Part shown: in pieces, positions 52,820 through 59,862 of the stretch | How the letters are laid out: every line of letters starts with the position of its first letter | Numbering within the stretch: position 1 is the stretch's first letter | NCBI GenBank assembly: GCA_023443515.1 | Contig: JAEZUC010000034.1 | Location: 1 to 59,862 of the forward strand | From: Bacillota bacterium | GTDB lineage: Bacteria > Bacillota > Clostridia > Acetivibrionales > DSM-1351 | DNA length: 59,862 bases | Direction: 5' to 3' | Translations under genes and position numbers: made by a program | The notes under the pieces: generated by a model | Told to the model about the DNA's origin: nothing | Database searches by the model: none | Seen by the model: the letters and a program-made list of their open reading frames with translations, nothing else

Positions 52820-53533
52820 TTGCAGGTGGTAGAATTTATTGATGTTTACAAGAAATACCCGAACGGTACTGCAGCATTAAAAGGAATCAACCTTAAAATA
52901 AATAAGGGAGATTTTGCTTTTATTATCGGCTCCAGCGGTTCAGGTAAATCTACTTTACTAAAACTTTTAATGAAGGAAGAATCCGTAACCCAAGGCGAGG
53001 TTATAGTAAACGGGTACCAGCTATCCAAACTGCATACACGACAGGTACCATATTTACGTCGCGGTATAGGTATGGTGTTTCAGGATTTCAGACTTCTGCC
53101 AAACAAAACTGTATACGAAAATATTGCCTTCGCAATGGAAATAACAGAGTGCCTACCACGTGAAATACGCAGACAGGTACCAATGTCCCTTGCACTTGTA
53201 GGCTTGAGCAGAAAAGCAAACGCGTACCCTCACCAGTTATCCGGAGGAGAGCAACAGCGTGTGGCTATTGCAAGGTCTTTGGTAAATAATCCTGCTCTGC
53301 TTATTGCGGACGAGCCTACAGGGAATCTTGACCCTGAAAATTCATGGGAGATTGTAAAGCTCCTGACAGAAGTAAACCAAAGGGGCACTACTGTTGTAGT
53401 AGCTACTCATGAAAGAAGCATAGTCGATGCAATGAAAAAAAGGGTAATAGCCATCGAGAAAGGCAAGATAATAAGGGATCAGCAGAAAGGGCTTTACGTG
53501 GATGAAGATACGGAGTTTAAAATATATTCTTAA
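52820..53533 (+). CDS. ftsE: Cell-division ABC ATPase FtsE
   Basis: 237 residues; Walker A GSSGSGKST, signature LSGGEQQRVA, Walker B LLIADEPTGNLD. The frame begins with TTG; a GTG two codons on (MVEFIDVYKKYPNG) is an equally good start. FtsE with FtsX forms a complex that activates peptidoglycan hydrolases across the membrane. Overlaps ftsX by 32 bp. Confidence 0.95.
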   Translation: MQVVEFIDVYKKYPNGTAALKGINLKINKGDFAFIIGSSGSGKSTLLKLLMKEESVTQGEVIVNGYQLSKLHTRQVPYLRRGIGMVFQDFRLLPNKTVYENIAFAMEITECLPREIRRQVPMSLALVGLSRKANAYPHQLSGGEQQRVAIARSLVNNPALLIADEPTGNLDPENSWEIVKLLTEVNQRGTTVVVATHERSIVDAMKKRVIAIEKGKIIRDQQKGLYVDEDTEFKIYS

Positions 53534-54416
53534 AGAGAGTTTTAAAAATTCATATAGGAACAAGCTAATGTCACTGGCTTCAATCAGTATAATAAGTGCG
53601 GCTTTGATTCTTTTTGGAGTGTTTTACCTTATACTTGTCAATCTGAATCACAACCTTGATATTTTATACGATCAGCCACAGATGCAGGCATACTGTTTGC
53701 CTACACTGACAGACCAGCAGATTTCCGGAATAGAGACAGAGATAAAGAACAACAAGTATATCGAAAGCTATTCCATTGTAACAAAAAAAGAAGCTTTTGA
53801 GCAGTTTAAAAAATTTCTTGCCAATGACAAGTCCAACGAGGGCGGAGCAAATGTGCTTGAGGGTTATGACGAAAGCTCCATGAACGTATCATTTATAATA
53901 AAGGTGAAAGACCCTCAGAATAGCAAGCTTGTGGCAAGCCAACTTCGTGCTTTGGCAGGAATGGAGAATGTTAAATATTCTCAACAGACTATAGATCTGA
54001 TTGCTAATGTCTCGAGATGGGTGAGAATAGTAAGCCTTGTTTTAATCGGAGTATTATTGATTATATCTCTGTTTATTATTTCCAACACAATAAAGCTGAC
54101 AGTTTTTGCACGCCGTAAAGAAATAAACATAATGAAATATATAGGTGCTACTGATTGGTTTATAAGGTGGCCGTTTATATTTGAGGGAATACTCATAGGG
54201 TTAACGGGGGCGTTATTTGCGTTTGTAATCATTTCGTATCTATACGGGTTCACGCAGCCAAGAGTAACCAGCAATCTTGCTACATTGGGTGACGGCTTTG
54301 AAATAATTGATTACAAGTATGTATGGAGTACGCTCGTTTTGTTCTATTTGGGGGTCAGTGCTTTGATAGGTGCATCAGGAAGTGTAATGTCAATCCGTAA
54401 GCACCTTCATGTTTAG
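53502..54416 (+). CDS. ftsX: Cell-division permease FtsX
   Basis: 304 residues: four transmembrane helices, with a large extracellular loop after the first (about 50-165) and the FtsX C-terminal core (about 170-300, RRKEINIMKYIGATDWFIRWPF). It couples ATP hydrolysis by FtsE to extracellular hydrolase activation. Start inside ftsE, so the two are translationally coupled. The M23 hydrolase gene is 52 nt downstream. Confidence 0.95.
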   Translation: MKIRSLKYILKESFKNSYRNKLMSLASISIISAALILFGVFYLILVNLNHNLDILYDQPQMQAYCLPTLTDQQISGIETEIKNNKYIESYSIVTKKEAFEQFKKFLANDKSNEGGANVLEGYDESSMNVSFIIKVKDPQNSKLVASQLRALAGMENVKYSQQTIDLIANVSRWVRIVSLVLIGVLLIISLFIISNTIKLTVFARRKEINIMKYIGATDWFIRWPFIFEGILIGLTGALFAFVIISYLYGFTQPRVTSNLATLGDGFEIIDYKYVWSTLVLFYLGVSALIGASGSVMSIRKHLHV

Positions 54417-54468
54417 TACGAAATTTTATTAATTAAAATTTATACATATGATAAGTAGGGGGGGTAAT

Positions 54469-55596
54469 ATGAAAAAACGGTTAACTTTGTTAATGGTTAT
54501 ATTGTACATATTTTCATGTGTAGTTATGCCTGCAGGTGCTTCCACTTTGGATAAAGCCAAAGCACAGCAGAAAAATGTCAAAGGTGAGCTTAATCAAATA
54601 GCAGGTCAAAAAAAAGCTTTGTCAAATCAGATTGAACAAGATAAAGAAAACAAGGAAAATCTGGATTCACAAGCACAAAAGGCTCAGAGTAATTTGAGCA
54701 AAAAGGCAGTGGAAATTTCTGATGTAAAGGCGGATATTGAACGTATTACAAAAGAGATTGAGCAGATTGATAAGGATTATAAAGCAAAAACAGAGCTTTT
54801 TAAGACGAGAATGAGAATTATGTATCAGAATATGAATCAATCTCCCTTTGAAGTTTTTGTAGAATCAAAGAGCCTGAGTGAGTTTTTTTCAAGACTAGAG
54901 ATAATTTCACTTGTAAAGGAAAACGATACTAAGCTTATACAGGAAATTATAACAGGCAGAGAAAGCACTGAACTTCAAAAGCAGGATAAGCTTCGAGCCC
55001 TTCAGGAAAAAAGTGAGCAGCTAAAAACACTTACAAATAAGTTTGTTGATATAAAAAATACAAGCCAAAAGGTACAAGCTGAAATAGAATCTTCAAAATC
55101 AAAACTGAAAGACCTTGAAAAAAAAGAAGATGAAATGATAGCCTTATCAAAGCAGCTTGCTAAAAAGATAACCCAGCTAAGCAGTACCACAACGAAATAT
55201 GCTGGAGGGGTTTTATCTTGGCCGACACCCGGGTATACAAGAATTTCATCTCCCTATGGCAATAGAATACATCCAATTTATAAAGTCAGAAAATTCCATA
55301 CAGGTATAGACATAGATGCCCCATCAGGTGCAACAATTGTTGCTGCCAATAGCGGAAAAGTAATTATGGCGGGATGGAACGGCGGGTACGGTAATTGCGT
55401 CATAATCGACCATGGCGGCGGACTTGCAACACTTTATGCCCACCAAAGCAAGATACTGGTACAGGTGGGAGACCACCTTAAAAAAGGCGATACAGTAGGG
55501 AAAGTTGGTAGCACCGGCTTGTCTACGGGGCCACATTTGCATTATGAAGTTAGAAAAAGCGGAGAAACAAAAGATCCGCTTGGTTACTATAAATAA
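54469..55596 (+). CDS. Secreted coiled-coil M23 (LytM) peptidase, EnvC-like
   Basis: 375 residues from the ATG behind a run of G (AGGGGGGG). Signal peptide (about 1-25), a long coiled coil (about 28-240) with the internal loop typical of EnvC/CwlO-type proteins, then a LytM domain (about 265-375). Zinc ligands are intact: HTGIDID and HLHYE, together with YAHQS. So this protein should itself be an active endopeptidase, unlike E. coli EnvC, whose LytM domain is inactive. Located directly after ftsEX, its probable regulator. Confidence 0.9.
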   Translation: MKKRLTLLMVILYIFSCVVMPAGASTLDKAKAQQKNVKGELNQIAGQKKALSNQIEQDKENKENLDSQAQKAQSNLSKKAVEISDVKADIERITKEIEQIDKDYKAKTELFKTRMRIMYQNMNQSPFEVFVESKSLSEFFSRLEIISLVKENDTKLIQEIITGRESTELQKQDKLRALQEKSEQLKTLTNKFVDIKNTSQKVQAEIESSKSKLKDLEKKEDEMIALSKQLAKKITQLSSTTTKYAGGVLSWPTPGYTRISSPYGNRIHPIYKVRKFHTGIDIDAPSGATIVAANSGKVIMAGWNGGYGNCVIIDHGGGLATLYAHQSKILVQVGDHLKKGDTVGKVGSTGLSTGPHLHYEVRKSGETKDPLGYYK

Positions 55597-55611
55597 AATA
55601 TATATTCAGAC

Positions 55612-55651
55612 AAACCCGCATAATATAAATGCGGGTTTAATATTATATTTT
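55612..55651 (+). terminator. Intrinsic terminator after the M23 peptidase gene
   Basis: AAACCCGCAT (55612-55621) and ATGCGGGTTT (55629-55638) form a perfect 10-bp stem followed by AATATTATATTTTT. Confidence 0.82.
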
Positions 55652-55737
55652 TAGACATATCTATTATTGTATACTTAAAAGTCGTAAATTATGGAAGAAT
55701 ATTACTGAGTAAAAAAATCATATAAGAGGTGTTCTTA

Positions 55738-56973
55738 ATGCTGAATATTAAAGACCAAGAAACAAAACGTTTGTTTTCAGTCATAACAATGACAGCAATA
55801 GTATGTTTTACAATATCGATTCTGGTGTATGGTGGTTTAATGTATTTTAACGGAAGCTACTCCCTTACATTTAATAAAAAAAGTGTGGACAGAAACACTA
55901 TACTGAAGTTTAACGAAGCAAGGAGTATATTGCAGAAGGCCTACTATGAGAATGTAGATACCAACAAGCTTGTTGAAGGTGCTATAAGTGGCATGACAGA
56001 TTCCCTGAATGACCCATACACAGTATACTATAGTAAGGAGCAAATGAAATGGTTTACAGGGCTTCAGAACAATACAGAGAATGAGTATGTAGGAGTCGGA
56101 CTGCCGATAATACTTGATAAAAACGGGATAGTAACTGTATTGGAGCCTTATGACAATTCTCCGGCAAAAGCTGCAGGAATAAAGCAAGGAGACAAAATAC
56201 TTAAAATTGACGGAAAAGACATAACAGGTATAAAGGACGAAACACTCATAGCCAGTATGATAAAAGGTCCTGAAAACACCGAAACGGTTCTTACTATTCT
56301 GAGAGAATCAGAAAGCAGTACAAGAGATATTCCTGTGATGCGAAAAAAAATCAAAGCCTTGGTAAATATACGAAGTGAAATGCTTGATGGAAATATTGCT
56401 TATATCAAGCTTAAAATGTTTGATAAAAATATAAGTAAAAATTTTATAAGCCAGTTAAACACCTTGGTTAAGCAGGGGGCCAAAGGACTAATAATTGATG
56501 TCAGAGATAATCCGGGAGGATTGTATGATGAAGTAGTAACCTTGGCAGACCGACTTGTGCCTAAGGGGACTATAGTATTTACAAAGGACAAAAACGGCAA
56601 AAAAAATGTGCAGCCATCCGACGCAAATGAATTGAATATGCCCATAGCAGTACTTACAAACGGCAATAGTGCAAGTGCCTCTGAAATTCTTGCAGGCGCT
56701 CTCAAAGACTTTAAAAAGGGAACATTGATAGGAACAAAAACCTTTGGAAAAGGTTTGGTTCAAACAACTTATTCCTTTAAGGACGGTACCGGATTAAAGG
56801 TAACAATAGCAAGGTATTATACGCCTTCCGGTGTTTGTATCCAGGGACAGGGTATTAAGCCGGATATTGAAGTTAAGCTACCTGACAAGTATAAAGATAC
56901 TGATGTTGCGGCAATTCCAAGAGAAGATGACTTGCAGCTTCAGAAAGCCATAGAAGTAATTAGTCAAAAATAA
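55738..56973 (+). CDS. ctpA: Carboxy-terminal processing peptidase (S41)
   Basis: 411 residues from the ATG behind AGAGGTG. N-terminal anchor (about 12-38), PDZ domain (about 105-190, EPYDNSPAKAAGIKQGDKI) and S41 catalytic domain with Ser in NGNSASASE and Lys in TKTFGKGLVQ. Such C-terminal processing proteases often stand after ftsEX-hydrolase genes and trim secreted or envelope proteins. It has its own promoter region behind the terminator. Confidence 0.93.
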   Translation: MLNIKDQETKRLFSVITMTAIVCFTISILVYGGLMYFNGSYSLTFNKKSVDRNTILKFNEARSILQKAYYENVDTNKLVEGAISGMTDSLNDPYTVYYSKEQMKWFTGLQNNTENEYVGVGLPIILDKNGIVTVLEPYDNSPAKAAGIKQGDKILKIDGKDITGIKDETLIASMIKGPENTETVLTILRESESSTRDIPVMRKKIKALVNIRSEMLDGNIAYIKLKMFDKNISKNFISQLNTLVKQGAKGLIIDVRDNPGGLYDEVVTLADRLVPKGTIVFTKDKNGKKNVQPSDANELNMPIAVLTNGNSASASEILAGALKDFKKGTLIGTKTFGKGLVQTTYSFKDGTGLKVTIARYYTPSGVCIQGQGIKPDIEVKLPDKYKDTDVAAIPREDDLQLQKAIEVISQK

Positions 56974-57035
56974 TAGCTGATCAGGTATAAATATTGATTA
57001 TTATCCACATAATACCAGTAGGAGGTGCTGATAAA

Positions 57036-57203
57036 GTGGATGATAATGAAAAATTAAAGTATGAAATTGCTCGGGAATTGGGCTTAATAGAAAAAGTTAT
57101 GAAAAATGGTTGGAAAAGCCTTACGCCAAAAGAAACAGGGCGTATCGGGGGCTTGGTGACAAAAAGAAAGAAGATGCAAGTTCAGGAGAGTCAGCAGATA
57201 TAA
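57036..57203 (+). CDS. Small acid-soluble spore protein, alpha/beta type
   Basis: 55 residues from a GTG 10 nt behind GGAGG (the open frame begins 14 codons earlier). LKYEIARELGL contains the EIA-type germination-protease cleavage site, and WKSLTPKETGRIGGLVTKR is the DNA-binding signature. These proteins coat spore DNA and protect it from UV. The sequence has the C-terminal GGLVTKR and GWKSLT elements of the minor SspF-like type. Confidence 0.88.
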   Translation: MDDNEKLKYEIARELGLIEKVMKNGWKSLTPKETGRIGGLVTKRKKMQVQESQQI

Positions 57204-57269
57204 TTTGCTGGCTTTCTTGTATATGCCGAGGATAATATGGTACTATTTGAATAATAAAAAATCAGAAGG

Positions 57270-58016
57270 ATGTGTTCAATTATTTATAACAATTTTGCAT
57301 ATGTTTACGATAAATTGACCCTGGATATTGATTATAAAAAGTGGGCGGATTATGTTGAAAGTATATTTAAAAAGCACAAGCTGAATGCTTCTATGATACT
57401 TGAGCTTGGCTGTGGTACGGGTAGCTTTGGAGTTGAAATGGCCCGCAGGGGTTTCGATATGATATGTCTTGACTTGTCCGCAGATATGCTGGATTGCGCA
57501 GCTGAAAAGGCTAAAAAAGAGGGCTTGGATATACTTTTCTTAAATCAGAATATGAGTAGCTTTGAACTATACGGAACAGTGGACGCCATCGTATGTCTTT
57601 TGGACAGCTTTAATTATCTTACCAACCCTTCACAAATAAATAAAATGTTCAAGCTGGTTAAAAATTATCTCAATCCGGGAGGATTATTTATTTTCGATGT
57701 TAATACACGGTACAAATTTGAAAATGTAATTGCTGATAATCTATTCTACGAAATCAACGATGATGTTACATATATATGGGAGAACGATTACAATCCAAAG
57801 ACAAGGAAGGCAAGATTTGACTTGACATTTTTTGTTAAGCAGGACGGGTTGTATGAAAGGTTTGATGAAACACATTATGAAAAATCCTACTCCGATAGTG
57901 AAATAATGGATTTTATCAAAAACTCCCACATGGAATTCGTAGCTCAATATGGAGAATTGACTCTAAGAAAACCTTCTCCAACCAGCCAAAGAAATTTTTA
58001 TGTTTGCAGAAAATAA
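57270..58016 (+). CDS. Class I SAM-dependent methyltransferase
   Basis: 248 residues of the methyltransferase fold: ILELGCGTGSFG is the SAM-binding motif I, LDLSADML motif II. The start YNNFAYVYDKLTLDIDYKKW is typical of a Firmicute family near the cell-division and Hsp33 genes. The ATG is unusual: AGAAGG abuts it with no spacer. Substrate unknown. Confidence 0.85.
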   Translation: MCSIIYNNFAYVYDKLTLDIDYKKWADYVESIFKKHKLNASMILELGCGTGSFGVEMARRGFDMICLDLSADMLDCAAEKAKKEGLDILFLNQNMSSFELYGTVDAIVCLLDSFNYLTNPSQINKMFKLVKNYLNPGGLFIFDVNTRYKFENVIADNLFYEINDDVTYIWENDYNPKTRKARFDLTFFVKQDGLYERFDETHYEKSYSDSEIMDFIKNSHMEFVAQYGELTLRKPSPTSQRNFYVCRK

Positions 58017-58173
58017 AATGGTAACATAATGCGGTTTGGAATTAATATTCTCAAGTTGAAAGAGATTCCATAGGAGAAAAGGAATAATTGCTTGTAATGG
58101 TGAAAAAATAAGCTTGAATCAATTTCATCGGGTGAAAAGATTTATAAATGGCATATTATAAGCTAAATATAAT

Positions 58174-58202
58174 TTGACAGTTTAAGTCTTATGTGTTAAA
58201 CT
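58174..58202 (+). promoter_or_regulatory. SigA-type promoter of the cold-shock gene
   Basis: TTGACA (58174-58179), 17-bp spacer, TAAACT (58197-58202); leads into a 5' UTR of about 65 nt. Confidence 0.78.
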
Positions 58203-58219
58203 TCTATATGTTATGAAAA

Positions 58220-58241
58220 TGTGGCGAAAGTGTTCGTCACA
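58220..58241 (+). promoter_or_regulatory. Hairpin in the cold-shock gene 5' UTR
   Basis: TGTGGCGAA and TTCGTCACA pair (one G-U) around AGTG in the leader, 31 nt before the start codon. Cold-shock mRNAs often have temperature-sensitive leaders; this is a candidate only. Confidence 0.45.
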
Positions 58242-58272
58242 CAGTTTAGTTATATTCAGGAGGAATTTTATA

Positions 58273-58473
58273 ATGGAAAAAGGTAGAGTTAAGTGGTTCA
58301 ACGCTGAAAAAGGATTTGGATTTATCGAAAGAGATGGCGGAAATGACGTATTTGTTCATTTTTCAGCAATCACTATGGATGGATACAAAACACTTGAGGA
58401 AGGCTCAGAAGTAGTATTTGACGTTGTTGAAGGAGCTAAGGGTCCTCAGGCTGCAAACGTTCAGAGAGCATAA
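58273..58473 (+). CDS. Cold-shock protein (CspA family)
   Basis: 66 residues from the ATG behind AGGAGG; the longer frame upstream has no good start. RVKWFNAEKGFGFIERDGGNDVFVHFSAI contains the RNP1 (KGFGFI) and RNP2 (VFVHF) nucleic-acid-binding motifs. It acts as an RNA chaperone. Monocistronic, between its own promoter and terminator. Confidence 0.95.
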   Translation: MEKGRVKWFNAEKGFGFIERDGGNDVFVHFSAITMDGYKTLEEGSEVVFDVVEGAKGPQAANVQRA

Positions 58474-58508
58474 TATTGCTTTAACTATATACTGAAGTAG
58501 CCATTAAT

Positions 58509-58537
58509 GCCCCGATATTTTATGATATCGGGGCTTT
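58509..58537 (+). terminator. Intrinsic terminator of the cold-shock gene
   Basis: GCCCCGATAT (58509-58518) and ATATCGGGGC (58525-58534) form a perfect 10-bp stem followed by TTTC. Confidence 0.85.
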
Positions 58538-58622
58538 CAATATATACGGGACTTTTTAAGTTCGCACATAAATAAACATTATGGAAACTGTAACTAATAT
58601 AGCTACAGAGTACGGAGGATAT

Positions 58623-59498
58623 ATGGGTGATTATATAGTAAGGGTAACTGCTGCTCAGGGAACTGTGAGAGCTTTTGCGGCCATGACTACTGAAATGGTT
58701 GGACAAGCGTCTGAAATACACGGACTGTCACCTATAGCAACAGCTGCTTTAGGACGGACACTGACAGCTGCCGGTATGATGTCTAGGATGCTTAAAGGAG
58801 ATAAAGATAAGCTTACAATTCAGATAAAAGGGGATGGGCCTCTGGGAGGGATTGTTGTAGCATCCGACTCCAAGGCCAATGTAAGGGGTTATGTGTATAA
58901 TCCAAATGTTTATCTTCCACTTAATGAACGTGGTAAGCTTGATATACGAACAGCAATGGGTGAAGGTTATATTAACGTTATAAAGGATATGGGGCTTAAA
59001 GAACCTTATATTGGACTTTCACAGCTTGTCTCAGGTGAAATAGCTGATGACCTGACATATTATTTTGCCACATCGGAACAAGTACCTTCCACGGTGGCGT
59101 TAGGCGTTTTAATCGATTCTTCAGGAGTAACAAGTGCAGGTGGATTTATAGTACAAATGATGCCCGGAGCTGAGGAAGAAACAGTTTCAGCCCTGGAAAA
59201 GCGCCTTATAGGCTTTCCACCTATTTCAAAACTAATATCGGAAGGAACAACACCTGAGGAAATATTGAATATGTTACTAGAAGATATGGAACCCAAAATT
59301 GTTGAAACAGTTCCTTGCAGTTTCAAGTGTAACTGTTCAAGAGAAAGAATGGAAAGAAACCTTATCAGCATAGGTAAAAATGATCTGCTTGAGATACTTG
59401 AAGATGGCAAAGGTGCGGAGCTTCAATGCCATTTCTGCAATACAAAATACAACTTTTCTCATAAGGACATTGAGAATATTATACAAGAAAATGTTTAG
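58623..59498 (+). CDS. hslO: Redox-regulated chaperone Hsp33
   Basis: 291 residues from the ATG behind GGAGG (the frame extends 14 codons upstream). MGDYIVRVTAAQGTVRAFA and HGLSPIATAALGRTLTAA are the N-terminal signatures. The zinc centre is present as CNCS and CHFC near the C-terminus. Under oxidative stress the cysteines form disulfides and the chaperone becomes active. Expected in an anaerobe exposed to oxygen. Followed by a weak hairpin (59513-59534) and the tRNA operon. Confidence 0.95.
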   Translation: MGDYIVRVTAAQGTVRAFAAMTTEMVGQASEIHGLSPIATAALGRTLTAAGMMSRMLKGDKDKLTIQIKGDGPLGGIVVASDSKANVRGYVYNPNVYLPLNERGKLDIRTAMGEGYINVIKDMGLKEPYIGLSQLVSGEIADDLTYYFATSEQVPSTVALGVLIDSSGVTSAGGFIVQMMPGAEEETVSALEKRLIGFPPISKLISEGTTPEEILNMLLEDMEPKIVETVPCSFKCNCSRERMERNLISIGKNDLLEILEDGKGAELQCHFCNTKYNFSHKDIENIIQENV

Positions 59499-59589
59499 TA
59501 ATATAATTAATAAAAGCTTGATTTTTTAAGCTTTATAGAGCATTTTAAAGTCTATTTGAAATATTTTTAAAAAAAAGACAAAAAACCTG

Positions 59590-59618
59590 TTGACTTTAAT
59601 AAGCAAGCAATGTATACT
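59590..59618 (+). promoter_or_regulatory. Strong SigA-type promoter of the tRNA operon
   Basis: TTGACT (59590-59595), 17-bp spacer, TATACT (59613-59618), about 28 bp before the mature 5' end of tRNA-Val. Confidence 0.82.
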
Positions 59619-59629
59619 ATCAATTGTCG

Positions 59630-59733
59630 CTCACGGAAATAACCTTGGGAGCTTAGCTCAGCTGGGAGAGCATCTGCCTTACAAGCAGAGGGTCATAGGT
59701 TCGAGCCCTATAGTTCCCACCATTTTCCGTGAG
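59630..59733 (+). other. Flanking inverted repeat enclosing tRNA-Val (precursor processing stem)
   Basis: CTCACGGAAA (59630-59639) and TTTCCGTGAG (59724-59733) pair perfectly and bracket tRNA-Val with 7 nt on its 5' side and 1 nt behind the CCA, like stems that flank rRNA. It may guide RNase processing of the precursor. Confidence 0.65.
59647..59722 (+). tRNA. tRNA-Val (anticodon TAC)
   Basis: 76 nt with encoded CCA. The acceptor arms GGGAGCT and AGTTCCC pair, the anticodon stem TCTGC/GCAGA encloses CTTACAA (TAC), and the T-loop TTCGAGC is present. First of a tRNA series. Confidence 0.97.
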
Positions 59734-59744
59734 AGATACAAATT

Positions 59745-59821
59745 GGCCCGGTAGTTCAGTTGGTTAGAATGCCAGCCTGTCACGCTGGAGGTCGACGGTT
59801 CGAGCCCGTTCCGGGTCGCCA
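59745..59821 (+). tRNA. tRNA-Asp (anticodon GTC)
   Basis: 77 nt with encoded CCA. Anticodon stem CCAGC/GCTGG encloses CTGTCAC (GTC); T-loop TTCGAGC; acceptor GGCCCGG pairs with CCGGGTC with one G-U. Confidence 0.97.
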
Positions 59822-59825
59822 ATTT

Positions 59826-59862
59826 GCCCAGATAGCTCAGTCGGTAGAGCAGGGGACTGAAA
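59826..59862 (+). tRNA. tRNA-Phe (anticodon GAA), truncated by the window end
   Basis: The first 37 nt (GCCCAGATAGCTCAGTCGGT and on) show acceptor arm, D-arm and the start of the anticodon loop; GAA falls at positions 34-36 of the tRNA. The 3' half lies beyond the window. Confidence 0.92.

Noticed and set aside
1..59862. CRISPR arrays, rRNA genes, prophage or integrase genes.
   Set aside because: No regularly spaced direct repeats, rRNA sequence or phage/integrase proteins were found anywhere in the window.

Overview
The window comes from a low-GC, spore-forming, anaerobic cellulolytic Clostridium, most likely a Ruminiclostridium (R. cellulolyticum / R. papyrosolvens type). Evidence: two secreted proteins end in type I dockerins (cellulosome anchoring); there are sporulation genes (spoVB, an alpha/beta SASP, a SPOCS-domain protein, cwlD); there is a catalytic CO dehydrogenase; and CtsR operators and Gram-positive ribosome-binding sites occur throughout. 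The genus is an inference from these features, not from a search.

Layout. 1-10 kb: the tail of an FtsX-type permease, a dockerin-bearing CE1 esterase, metF, then a three-gene minus-strand operon encoding a CcmF/NrfE-type heme lyase, a secreted HzsA-like propeller cytochrome and a secreted propeller/ricin-lectin/di-heme peroxidase-like cytochrome that itself ends in a dockerin. This operon is the most unusual item in the window. 10.4-12 kb: a remnant of a subtilase coupled to a PD-(D/E)XK-like protein, and an unknown exported protein. 12-20 kb: dusB, cwlD, an NlpC/P60 hydrolase, spoVB, a CtsR-controlled hsp18, nudC and a GT-C glycosyltransferase. 20-27 kb: a PadR regulator with a HAAS-SEDS membrane protein, a palindromic repeat element, and an exopolysaccharide cluster (O-antigen ligase, small membrane proteins, GT4, UDP-sugar dehydrogenase). 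27-36 kb: a coiled-coil protein, nnrDE, alr, the ndoAI/ndoA (MazEF) toxin-antitoxin pair, an anchored FAD oxidoreductase, a WecG/TagA glycosyltransferase, YitT, and a second short copy of the repeat element. 36-39.5 kb: a cupin, a divergent cooS, and a SPOCS protein. 39.5-48.7 kb: the arginine/carbamoyl-phosphate genes argC-argB and argD-carA-carB-argF-GNAT, with ARG boxes in front of both blocks. 49-59.9 kb: an MsmX-type sugar ABC ATPase, an MFS carrier, a PucR-type regulator, ftsE-ftsX-M23 hydrolase-ctpA, a SASP, a methyltransferase, a cold-shock protein, hslO, and a tRNA operon (Val, Asp, truncated Phe).

How they fit together: much of the window is ordinary cell-envelope, sporulation and arginine housekeeping. 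The accessory parts are the secreted/dockerin block and the repeat elements. The proposed new system is a cellulosome-tethered, heme-c based redox module: CcmF would attach heme to two exported cytochromes, one of which carries a carbohydrate-binding-like lectin domain and a dockerin, placing a peroxidase/MauG-like di-heme centre on or next to the cellulosome. Sequence shows the domains, heme motifs and operon structure directly; the function is inference. Some CDS starts were moved to the start codon best placed behind a Shine-Dalgarno sequence; each entry says so.
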